Shown here in pieces: positions 55,667-64,000 of a DNA stretch of 64,000 nt (position 1 is the first letter of the stretch; the number at the start of each line of letters is the position of its first letter). The position numbers were made by a program, and so were the translations under genes. The stretch is from NCBI GenBank assembly GCA_030522415.1, contig CM060111.1, positions 47,130,866 to 47,194,865 on the forward strand, written 5' to 3'. Origin of the DNA: Channallabes apus (taxonomy: Eukaryota > Chordata > Actinopteri > Siluriformes > Clariidae). The notes beneath the pieces are model-generated. The model was not told where the DNA came from. It did no database searches and was given only the letters and a program-made list of their open reading frames with translations.

Positions 55667-55879
55667 AGAGAACATTCGAATTTACACAGTACAGCCTGCA
55701 GCACACAAAACATCTCAACCCCAAACTAAACTAAATCTGGAACAGTCCTGTACAGACGTGTTTAAATCTGAGAACTCTGAACACCAGGACTGCAGCTAAA
55801 ATACCACTAACACACGCCCACATCCACGAGGTTACACACACTCAATCTCGTAAGGTACACAAACACATTAGGAGCCTGA

Positions 55880-56052
55880 GAACATCACGCAGACCAGAGA
55901 ACATCACGCAGACCAGAGAACATCACGCAGACCAGAGAACATCACGCAGACCAGAGAACATCACGCAGACCAGAGAACATCACGCAGACCAGAGAACATC
56001 ACGCAGACCAGAGAACATCACGCAGACCAGAGAACATCACGCAGAACAGAGA
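55880..56052. repeat. 19-bp minisatellite, 9 copies
   Basis: The unit AACATCACGCAGACCAGAG is repeated nine times, almost without variation; the last copy has AGAACAGAG. A (TG)n tract follows. Confidence 0.96.
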
Positions 56053-56084
56053 ACTGTGTGTGTGTGTGTGTGTATAGTGTATAG

Positions 56085-56327
56085 CAATGACACTCAACAG
56101 GGGGGCGAAAGATCGGAAGAGGGGCGCATTATTTGGGCACTGGGTGTATTTTATTGTATTTCACCCTTCAGGTAAATAAAGATGGAACAATGAGAAAACT
56201 CTGCTTGATTTAGAAGAAAACGTGCTACTGAATATTATTTACGGCGGTTAGAACACGCATGCTTGTAGAATGTACATGATAGGGGAGGTTTGTGGGGGCT
56301 TTAGTTCCAAAAGGTTGAGAACCTCTG
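56085..56327. mobile_element. hAT-type MITE
   Basis: 243 bp with an 8-bp target duplication GTGTATAG (56,077-56,084 and 56,328-56,335). The right end reads CAGAGGTTCTCAACC on the minus strand, a classic hAT terminus; the left end CAATGACACTCAAC matches it at 9 of 14 positions. No coding frame. Confidence 0.88.
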
Positions 56328-56584
56328 GTGTATAGTGTTGTGTGTGTGAGTGTGTGTGTGTGTGTGTTACTTAATCTGCTTTGGCAACATGACTGTTAAT
56401 TAAAGTCACAACAACCAAGCATGGATGCATGATGTGACCTCTGAACTCCAGAGAGAGAGAGAGAGACTTTGACTTTAAGTGTCTTTTATTACGAAACAAT
56501 CATGTCATATTCATCTTATTTGATATATATAAGGATAAAAAAATAGGTAAAAGTAAGTATTCGGATAAAAAGACAACAGAAAAG

Positions 56585-56840
56585 CTACGTACACATACAT
56601 GCACACGCCTATGTATTACACACCTACACGTATTTGTACACATATATATACATATATACACACACATACACAATTATATATATACATATATACACACACA
56701 CATACACACAATTATATATATACATACATGCACACACACACACACACACACACATACGTACACATCTATATGCATACAAAACCACACACATATACACATG
56801 CGCACACACACACACATGTATGTACACATGTACATATTTG
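56585..56840. repeat. (AC)n/(ATACAC)n tract in LINE 3' UTR
   Basis: Mixed ACAC and ATATAC repeats of ~250 bp. The reading frames across it are artefacts. Confidence 0.9.
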
Positions 56841-57277
56841 CCCCTAATATCAGTTTTTTTCCCCCCTTTTCTTTAGAACAATTTTAACATTCATGAATAA
56901 GTAAGTGTAAAGCAAAAAAATAAATAAATAGATTAAAAAAAAAAAAGGGGGGGGGGGGGTACAGTAGACAGAGAGCATCGATCAATGTGTAGTCATAAGA
57001 TATGAGTCTATGTTGATTTAATTTTGTCATAGTCCAAAAGGAGCACAAATATCTTAGAGTCTGTGTGAGCAGGTAGTGAAAGCATGAGTTCATACAACAG
57101 CATTGACGCCCAAAATAAATGGTTAATAAATAAAATGACAATTACATATATACTGTGCATATAGTTATATTAGAAGGTTAAATTAAGCAAGTCATTTTCT
57201 ACACTGCATAAAATTTCCTCTTGTCCCCAAACTTCATGGAAATCCTGCAGCTTATGTGTCATTGTTGCATATGCGAA

Positions 57278-57796
57278 TTAAATTTTTAGTCTTGTTTTGA
57301 CGAGAATTTTGAGCATGATTTCTGGGTTTAGGGTGCCATCATTTTTTATTTTGTTTTTTCTTGTGAGCCATGTGGCCAGTTTTGCTTTGCCAATTAAAAA
57401 GTTTATTATGCAGATCTTTTTTTTGTTTGCGACTGCGTATTTCAGGCCAAAAATATACATGACTTCTGTTAAGGCTTGCTCAAAACTTGTTGTCCATTCC
57501 CTTAAGGTATTGAGCATTGGCCTTAGCCTCTCGCATCTTAAAAAGAGGTGCTCTATAGTTTCCTCCCTCCCACAGAAAGGGCATGTTGTAGCTATGGTGG
57601 GGTCGATATGTGCTACGTGTCTGTTTGTGGCCACGGCCCCGTGCACGATCCTCCACTGCAGATCAGCTGTGCGCTTCTCTGTAGGGGGTTTGTACAGGGA
57701 CCTCCAGCTACCCCGTGGGGAAGAGCCCGATGCCAGCAGATCCGACCACCTCGACTCCTTTACCCCGGCCAGAGAGTTCTGATGGATCACCTTCAC
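57278..57796 (-). CDS. Tx1-type LINE ORF2, C-terminal part (other frame)
   Basis: It reads VIHQNSLAGVKESRWSDLLA, then TADLQWRIVHGAVATNRHVA and a zinc-binding motif CPFCGREETIEHLFLRC (C-x2-C-x7-H-x4-C), as in Tx1-clade LINEs. It continues the main ORF2 after a one-base frame change near 57,810. It would be one protein in an active copy. Confidence 0.85.
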   Translation of the reverse strand: MKVIHQNSLAGVKESRWSDLLASGSSPRGSWRSLYKPPTEKRTADLQWRIVHGAVATNRHVAHIDPTIATTCPFCGREETIEHLFLRCERLRPMLNTLREWTTSFEQALTEVMYIFGLKYAVANKKKICIINFLIGKAKLATWLTRKNKIKNDGTLNPEIMLKILVKTRLKI

Positions 57797-60700
57797 AGTA
57801 GCAATGTATAAGGCTTTCTTCGTGGTATTTTAAAAGTCAGAGGGGGGAAAGGTTGCTGGTCCCCTCCGGAGTCCCGTTCTAAGGTCTCCTTAAACTCTGG
57901 AGGCAGCGCTAGGATCACTTCTCTCATTATTCTCTGCAGTATACGTTGAGACTGGATTTTCGTCTCTTCTGCAAGCGTGGTTGTGGGTTTCCAAGTTCCA
58001 CCAGCCCTCAAGTCCCCAAGTTTCATAATTCCGGCTTTTTGGAAACGCTGACGTAGATTCTTGGATGTCTGGATTGTTGCTGGAATCAGTGGGTTGCTGA
58101 AAAGGGGCTCTTGGATTACACATAGGCATGGCTGGTCTCCCGTTCTGCTGATTTTCAAGAGTGAAGACCACGCCTTTAAAACTGTCTGATAGAATTTTGA
58201 TGTTTTAGATGTGTTGATCTCGTCTAAGTTCATGATGAACAAGTGTCTGTCATATTTTAGATCCTCGACTTTTTGAAGTAACTGACATGCTGTGTGAGTC
58301 CATGTTGTCTCATTCTCGTAGAGCAGTCTTTGCGCTGTCTGAAGACGGAATGTTTTTATTCGGCTTTGTAGGTCGATTAAGCCCTGGCCTCCTTCCTGTG
58401 TCGGCAGGTAGAGAACTGGTGCCCGTGTCCAGTGCTGCCTGTTCCAGAAAAAATCTACCATCCTTCTCTGAATCTCTCTGACTGTTGTTTCCGGTGGTTC
58501 CAGAGCTGTGAACTTATGCCACAGCATCGAGGCGACCAAATTGTTGGCAACTAGCACTCTCCCCCTGTAGGATAGCTGGGGCAGGACCCAGGTCCATTTT
58601 GACAACTTTGCACTTACCTTCTCCACCAATCCCTCCCAGTTTTTCTGCCTGTAGTTTTCGTCCCCTAGGTATATTCCCAGGTATTTGATGCCTGTTTTTC
58701 CCCATTGCATGTTCTCCGGGAGTTTGGGAACCTGTTTTTCTTGCCACTGACCTGCTATTAAACTTTCGCATTTGCTCCAATTGACACGTGCAGAGGATGC
58801 GGCCTGATATTTTTTTAGGCTATTGGAGAGGACATTCATGTCTTCTTGTTTGGTGATAAAAACCATTATATCATCTGCGTAAGCTGATGTCACTACTTTG
58901 TTTGTTATCCCATAATCTGCTAACCCATTCATGTTTTTTCTTAGTTGGTGTAAAAGAGGTTCAATTGCCAAGCTATATAATTGCCCTGATAGTGGGCACC
59001 CTTGTCTGATCCCTCTTTGTATTTTGAAAGGATAGCTAAGCCCTCCTCCAACTTTGAGTATAATAGCAGCATCTGTATATAAAAGCTTGACCCACGCTGT
59101 GAACCTTGTTCCCATTCCAAATGCCTTTAATGTGTTAAATAAGTAGGTGTGGTCTACTCTATCGAAAGCTTTTTCTTGGTCTAAAGATAAAAAACCCAAG
59201 TCATAAGAGTTCATTTTGCACAGTTCTATCATGTCACGTATTGTAAAAACATTGTCCATTATTGTGCGTCCAGGTATGCAGTAAGTTTGACTTGTGTGTA
59301 CTATTTCACCTATATATTCTTTTAGTCTGTTTGACAAACACTTTGATAAGATTTTATAGTCTGTGCATAAAAGGGCCACAGGTCTCCAGTTTTTTAAAAG
59401 ACCCAAGTCTCCTTTTTTTGGAAGCAGAGATAAAGCCGCCCGTGTGCAGCTTGTAGGTAGTTTCCCGTTGTTAAAAGACCAGTTAAAAACTTCATGTAGA
59501 TCTGTTCCCAGTGTTTCCCAGAAATGTTTGTAGAATTCTGCTGGGAGTCCATCAATGCCCGGTGCTCGACCAGTAGAGAGCTGTTTTACTGCTGCACTTA
59601 GTTCCTGTAGTTCAATGTCCATGTCCAAGTCTTCCTTTTGTTCTTCTGTTAGTTTTGGTAGTTCGTTTGTTATCTCCTCGCTGCATTGCGGGTCAGTGGT
59701 TTCCTTGCGGTAAAGATCTTTATAAAAGTCCATTGCGATTCTTCTCATTTCTTCGCACGATGTAGTTGTGCTGCCATCCGGACGTTTTAAGTACATCATC
59801 TGGTTTTGTCGTCGGGTTTTCCGTTCCAGTTTGAAGAAGTAGGTGGTTGGGGCATCGATGTCTTTGATGTTGGAGATTTGTGATCTGATGAGGGCACCCT
59901 TGGCCTGTTCGTGTAAAAAGGAGCTTAATGTCTTCTTTTTTTGTTCTAAAGAGTTTCTTTTTTCACCTTCGTTTTTTTCAATTAGTTCATTTTCTAGGTT
60001 TGTTATATCCCCCTCTAGTTTTTCAACTGCGCCTTTATTTATTGCATTTGTGTGTGTTGTATATTGTTGACAGAATATTTTAATTTGTACTTTCCCCACC
60101 TCCCACCATGTGCCTAAGGATGTGAAATCCCCTTTCCTTCCTCTCCATTCCTCCCAAAAGATTAAGAATTTAGAACAGAAATTTTGATCTTGGAGCAGTT
60201 TTGAGTTAAAACACCAGTAAAAGCGAGGTTTTGTTTTTTCAGGCAGTGTAAAAACTATTGTAGCCATGTGGTGGTCAGAAAAGCCACTAGGATGAATGGA
60301 GCTCGTTAAAATTTTATTTCTGTGAGTTTTTGTAACGTAAAATCTGTCCAGTCTTGCAGCGCTTATTCTTTCTTCAGTGGTTTTTATCCATGTATATTGT
60401 TTTGTCCCCTGGTTCATTTCTCTCCAGGGGTCTACTAGTCCACATGTTTTAATTATGTTCTTTAGGACATCAGAAGATTGAGAGTGCGGTTCTTCTGCGT
60501 TCCTATCTACTGTAAAATCTACAGTGCAGTTCCAGTCTCCACCCATGACTACAATGTGGTTGTTACCGTGTTGTGTAATTGCGTCTTTTATTTTATGAAA
60601 TGTATTCACTCTTTCACTTCCTTTGTTTGAGGCATAGACGTTGGTAAATAAAAAATTTTGCCCTTCAATTTCAGCTTGTACTATTAAAACACGGCCTTGC

Positions 60701-60966
60701 TCTATCTCAATGCTTTTAGTTACATTTACTTTTAGTCTTTTTGAAAATAGAATTGCCACCCCGGCACTAAAATTTGTTCCATGACTAAAATAGAGTTGGT
60801 CTTCCCACCTCATCTGCCACTCTATCATGTTGTCTTTGTCACTATGTGTTTCTTGTAGGAAAGCGACATCTATGTTTTTCTGTTTAATAAATTGTATAAC
60901 TACAGCCTGTCGTTTCCTATCCCTGCCTCCATTGATGTTTAAAGTACCTACTGTTAGCCTATCCAT
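57793..60966 (-). CDS. Tx1-type LINE ORF2: endonuclease and reverse transcriptase
   Basis: Start chosen at ATG 60,966 (MDRLTVGTLNINGG), since the upstream frame is 5' UTR and inserted L2. Endonuclease: LNINGG, FLQETHSD, FTNVYASN, VMGGDWNCTVD, RLDRFYV, SGFSDHHMATI. A long linker with coiled coil (VEKLEGDITNLENELIEKNE) follows. RT: GRAPGIDGLPAEFYKHF, NWRPVALLCTDYKILSK, LSLDQEKAFDRVDH (A), IRQGCPLSGQLYS (B), SAYADDIMVF (C). The catalytic residues are intact. About 1,057 codons are open, ending in a frame change at the C-terminus. Together with the next segment it is ~1,230 residues, full length for the clade. It is a recent insertion. Confidence 0.93.
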   Translation of the reverse strand: MDRLTVGTLNINGGRDRKRQAVVIQFIKQKNIDVAFLQETHSDKDNMIEWQMRWEDQLYFSHGTNFSAGVAILFSKRLKVNVTKSIEIEQGRVLIVQAEIEGQNFLFTNVYASNKGSERVNTFHKIKDAITQHGNNHIVVMGGDWNCTVDFTVDRNAEEPHSQSSDVLKNIIKTCGLVDPWREMNQGTKQYTWIKTTEERISAARLDRFYVTKTHRNKILTSSIHPSGFSDHHMATIVFTLPEKTKPRFYWCFNSKLLQDQNFCSKFLIFWEEWRGRKGDFTSLGTWWEVGKVQIKIFCQQYTTHTNAINKGAVEKLEGDITNLENELIEKNEGEKRNSLEQKKKTLSSFLHEQAKGALIRSQISNIKDIDAPTTYFFKLERKTRRQNQMMYLKRPDGSTTTSCEEMRRIAMDFYKDLYRKETTDPQCSEEITNELPKLTEEQKEDLDMDIELQELSAAVKQLSTGRAPGIDGLPAEFYKHFWETLGTDLHEVFNWSFNNGKLPTSCTRAALSLLPKKGDLGLLKNWRPVALLCTDYKILSKCLSNRLKEYIGEIVHTSQTYCIPGRTIMDNVFTIRDMIELCKMNSYDLGFLSLDQEKAFDRVDHTYLFNTLKAFGMGTRFTAWVKLLYTDAAIILKVGGGLSYPFKIQRGIRQGCPLSGQLYSLAIEPLLHQLRKNMNGLADYGITNKVVTSAYADDIMVFITKQEDMNVLSNSLKKYQAASSARVNWSKCESLIAGQWQEKQVPKLPENMQWGKTGIKYLGIYLGDENYRQKNWEGLVEKVSAKLSKWTWVLPQLSYRGRVLVANNLVASMLWHKFTALEPPETTVREIQRRMVDFFWNRQHWTRAPVLYLPTQEGGQGLIDLQSRIKTFRLQTAQRLLYENETTWTHTACQLLQKVEDLKYDRHLFIMNLDEINTSKTSKFYQTVLKAWSSLLKISRTGDQPCLCVIQEPLFSNPLIPATIQTSKNLRQRFQKAGIMKLGDLRAGGTWKPTTTLAEETKIQSQRILQRIMREVILALPPEFKETLERDSGGDQQPFPPLTFKIPRRKPYTLLL

Positions 60967-61047
60967 GAATAAAAGAGGTAAAAGGAAAGAAAGGCATATG
61001 AGAACAGCTGTAATGGTGATTATAACACTTAAATGGTGATTATTCTG

Positions 61048-63030
61048 CATGTTCCCTAGTGGAGTTTGGCGTTCCGCAGGGTTCAGTTTTAGGCCCACTG
61101 CTTTTTTCCCTTTACATGCTTCCTCTGGGCAACATAATCCGTAAGCATGGTATTAGTTTTCATTGTTATGCTGACGACACACAGCTATACGTCTCAACAA
61201 AACCTGATGAGAAAAACCATCTTACTAAAGTTGAGCAATGTGTTCAGGACATAAGAAATTGGATGCTAATTAACTTCCTTCTGCTTAATCCGGATAAGAC
61301 AGAAGTTCTAGTCATAGGACCGCATACAGCTAGAAGTAAAATCTTAGATCACACCGTAACTTTAGATGGCCTTTCTGTTCCGTCAAGTGCAACAGTAAAA
61401 GACCTCGGCGTGATTATAGATTCCAGCCTTTCATTTGAAGCTCATGTAGATAATATCACCAGGATAGCATTCTTTCACCTTAGAAATATCGCCAAAATAA
61501 GAAATATGTTGTCGCTAAATGATGCAGAAAAACTAGTTCATGCTTTTATCACTTCTAGGTTGGACTATTGTAATACCTTACTGTCTGGTTGTTCAGTTAG
61601 GTGCATAAACAAGCTTCAGCTAGTCCAGAATGCAGCAGCGAGAGTCCTCACTAGAACCAGAAGATATGAGCACATCACCCCTATCCTATCTTCACTGCAT
61701 TGGCTCCCTGTGAAATTTCGCATTGATTTTAAAATACTACTCTTGACATATAAAGCAATAAATGGTCTCGCCCCGCAGTATCTGAGCGAACTGCTAGTGT
61801 CTTACGATCCGCCACGCCTACTTCGGTCAAAGGACGCAGGCTGCTTATCAGTACCGCGTATTATGAAAACTACAGCTGGGGGCAGAGCTTTTTCTTACAA
61901 AGCCCCAAAATTATGAAATAGTCTTCCAAATAGTGTTCGGGACTCAGACACAGTCTCAGTGTTTAAGTCTAGGCTCAAAACCTATTTATTTAACCAAGCA
62001 TTTTATAAATAGATTTGCCATAAGGTAAAGGGGCAGATCTGGGGGACTCATGGACGTAGAGTATTATGGTGAACTGGTATGTTTAGATGCTGTCTTCCTC
62101 ACTCTCATTTGATCACTCAGGTTTGTTGACGGTGAGGTGATTGTTTGCTTTACATCTCAGGGAGCCCTCATGTTTGTGTTTCCTTCTGGCTCTCCCTTTT
62201 AGTTATGCTGTCATAGTTAGTCCTGCCGGAGTCCCTGCATGCACTCTACAGTAAATATACATTCACATTAGACATTGTGACTGTGACCATACCTAATTGC
62301 AATCTCTCCTCCTCTTCTCTTCCTCCCCCTCTTTCTCTTTCCTCTCTCCCCCTGTCTCCCCCTTTCACTCTTTCTCTCTCTCTCTCTGTCGAGCTACACA
62401 TGTGGTTCCTGAGCTGCCAGTGATCCAGACTCCCTCTGCCCTCCGGACCTGTCTGATCCATCCTGGTGCCCCGTTTCTGGTTGGAGGTCTCATCGCATGG
62501 ATGCCCCGTGTGTCTCTTTAGGATGCGCCTGGTGTCTGGGGATGATTCTATCTACTTAGAAGATGGTTCTGGCCTCGACTGGTGTGGTCAGCTGTTTCTC
62601 TGAGGACTTGACAATTCGATAGTTCAGGACTGGAACTTTCTACAAGTCTATCTGAGTCTCGAATAACTACTGGACTCCATTTTACATCAACTATTATAAC
62701 ATCAATTAACATCAACTATTATAGCTGAACCTAACACTTAACACTGTATAAATGCAGATCATTTCCTGCTATCTGTTTCACCCAGATGAGGATGGGTTCC
62801 CTGTCGAGTCTGGTTCCTCTCAAGGTTTCTTCCTATTACCGTCTCAGGGAGTTTTTCCTTGCCACTGTCGCCCTCGGGCTTGCTCGCCAGGGACTATCTG
62901 AACATTTTGATTCATACACATTCACATTCCATACAAACTTAAATAATTCTTTTGATTGTGTAAAGCTGTTTTGAGACAATGTCAATTGTTAAAAGCGCTA
63001 TACAAATAAAACTGAATTGAATTGAATTGA
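61048..63030 (+). mobile_element. L2-type LINE inserted in the Tx1-type LINE
   Basis: It begins in the RT at motif B ([20 protein letters not shown]) and ends after AGCGCTATACAAATAAAACT with (GAATT)n. It lies between ORF1 (stop at 63,104) and ORF2 (start 60,966) of the minus-strand Tx1-type element, so it is younger. No clear target duplication was found. Confidence 0.9.
61059..61916 (+). pseudogene. L2-type LINE reverse transcriptase C-terminal half
   Basis: 285 open codons: [20 protein letters not shown] (motif B), [12 protein letters not shown] (motif C, intact YADD), [47 protein letters not shown]. It ends at TGA (61,914-61,916) where other copies read TGC and continue [20 protein letters not shown]. 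The stop is therefore a mutation. It lacks the endonuclease and RT motif A. Confidence 0.9.
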
Positions 63031-63103
63031 ACTGTAACCAAATAGACAACACCCATGTGATGTAGTTTAGTCTGGAGGACAGATAGCACCCAGTGTGGTG
63101 TGT

Positions 63104-64000
63104 TCATTTTTGCTTGGGATGAAACCGCTGCCATTTCTTTATATGATCTTTTAATCTCCATCTCATTTTCTTACTCAGATGGTCATAGTTTGTGGTTCGC
63201 TGTAAATGTGCCACTGATGCTATAAATCTTTTAACATTTGTGAAATGCTCTTCGATATTGATAGTTTTTTTATACGTTTTCTTCAAATATTCTTTTATGT
63301 CCTCGAGTGTGTAGAGTTGCTGATCTCCCCCAAAATGTGACACACTGATGTCTGATATATCAGAGTACCTGTCTTCTTCATAGTCCTCGTCTATGAAATC
63401 ATCATCTTGCTCTAAAGGTAATGGTGGTTCTTCAATACTGCACGCTCCACCCATGCTATTTAACCCCCCCAATGAGACTGATTCTCTCATAATGTTCGAG
63501 CCCTCTGCTGGAGCTACGTCCTTCTGTGTGTTCCGAGTGCTTATTTTTCTTTTCTTTTTTATCTGCTCACCATCAGTCATTTCACTGTTCTCTGTGGTGG
63601 GTTGGATCTCATCCTGTCCCTCTGCAGTACCTGACTGCTGCGCACTGGAGCTCCCTCCACCCAACACCACCATTGGGCTTGCATGCTCCCCGCCGGAGCT
63701 CCCTCTCTCCTGCACTTCCACACTAGCTTCCTGCACCACATCTCCACTATCCTGCACCACTACACCCCCGCCCTGCTCCACATCACCACTATCCTGCATC
63801 AATACATCACCACCATCTTGCACCATTACATCACCACCATCTTGCACCATTACATCACCACCACCCTGCACTACTGCACCACCACCCTGCACTACTGCAC
63901 CCCCACCCTGCACCACTACACCCCCACTCTGCACTACATCACCACCACCCTGCACCACACTGGAACCCGCTCCATCCTGCCCCACTGCCCTGACCCCACT
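63104..64000 (-). CDS. Tx1-type LINE ORF1 (partial, runs off window)
   Basis: Stop at 63,104; the frame is open to the window edge. The N-terminal portion in view is a Val/Gln/Gly repeat (VVQGGGDVVQSGG, MVQDGGDV) encoded by tandem 15-24-bp units (63,700-63,960). An acidic stretch (LEQDDDFIDEDYEEDRYSD) and the conserved C-terminal block follow: LYTLEDIKEYLKKTYKK, FTNVKRFIASVAHLQ, MRWRLKDHIKKW. That block is typical of the nucleic-acid-binding ORF1 proteins of fish Tx1-like LINEs. The zinc knuckles expected upstream would lie beyond 64,000. Confidence 0.82.
   Translation of the reverse strand, partial: SGVRAVGQDGAGSSVVQGGGDVVQSGGVVVQGGGAVVQGGGAVVQGGGDVMVQDGGDVMVQDGGDVLMQDSGDVEQGGGVVVQDSGDVVQEASVEVQERGSSGGEHASPMVVLGGGSSSAQQSGTAEGQDEIQPTTENSEMTDGEQIKKKRKISTRNTQKDVAPAEGSNIMRESVSLGGLNSMGGACSIEEPPLPLEQDDDFIDEDYEEDRYSDISDISVSHFGGDQQLYTLEDIKEYLKKTYKKTINIEEHFTNVKRFIASVAHLQRTTNYDHLSKKMRWRLKDHIKKWQRFHPKQK

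Larger units (their letters stand above)
56465..61047 (-). mobile_element. Tx1/L1-type LINE, ORF2 and 3' UTR
   Basis: The minus-strand element continues at 63,031-64,000 with ORF1 beyond an inserted L2. The 3' UTR (57,277-56,465) carries an (ATACAC)n-rich tract (56,585-56,840) and an A12G13 run (plus strand, 56,935-56,959). The 3' end is placed at the GAGAGA tract near 56,460 by content only. Confidence 0.82.

Noticed and set aside
57297..57782. 161-codon plus-strand frame
   Set aside because: Antisense shadow of the LINE ORF2 C-terminus.

Overview
The window is nuclear DNA of a teleost fish. It has spliced genes, dense CA/GT microsatellites, several tRNA-derived SINE families of fish type, Tc1, mariner and hAT transposons, L2-, Rex/CR1- and Tx1-type LINEs, and a Tf1/sushi-like Ty3/gypsy element. 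The mix would suit an otophysan such as a catfish, but I cannot fix the species from sequence alone.

Host genes form three groups. (1) Between 4.7 and 20.2 kb lie seven minus-strand exons, six of 168-174 bp and one of 177 bp. Each encodes about 56-59 residues of ribonuclease-inhibitor-type leucine-rich repeat, as in the fish NLR (NACHT-LRR) family. All are open, have AG/GT borders and share one codon phase. No NACHT-sized exon or B30.2 exon is visible. A possible interferon-responsive 5' exon lies near 35 kb. (2) A complete single-exon serotonin 5-HT1A receptor gene (htr1a) is at 38,040-39,164, plus strand. (3) Two exons at 55,639-55,555 and 46,144-45,980, minus strand, fit the last two exons of importin-11 (ipo11). 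htr1a and ipo11 are convergent, as HTR1A and IPO11 are in human, so an old gene neighbourhood survives under heavy transposon load.

The rest is mostly mobile DNA. 0.6-20 kb: introns of the LRR gene hold SINEs, a palindromic Tc1 composite (6,477-8,487), a second Tc1-like element with a SINE inside, a worn gypsy LTR and L2 pieces. 21-34 kb: inverted copies of an unclassified AT-rich repeat surround a 62-bp minisatellite, a nearly intact gypsy element (24,005-29,146, apparently identical LTRs, 5-bp target duplication) and L2. 34-37 kb: mariner and pogo-like remnants and a promoter-like stretch. 40.7-42.9 kb: a 2.2-kb heptanucleotide satellite. 46-54 kb: the last ipo11 intron, filled by three L2 segments in alternating orientation. 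56.4-64 kb: a nearly intact Tx1-type LINE on the minus strand, split between ORF1 and ORF2 by a younger L2.

The most notable signals are in the gypsy element. The predicted first 11 nt of its RNA are perfectly complementary to the 11 nt that start one base after the 5' LTR, a self-priming arrangement, and the gag start codon lies inside that primer-binding site. Gag and pol are joined by an in-frame GGGAAAC slippery heptamer, the same site used by the domesticated sushi-derived gene PEG10. The orphan LRR array, the ipo11 acceptor with a pure C23 tract and the Tc1 palindrome are also worth a second look.
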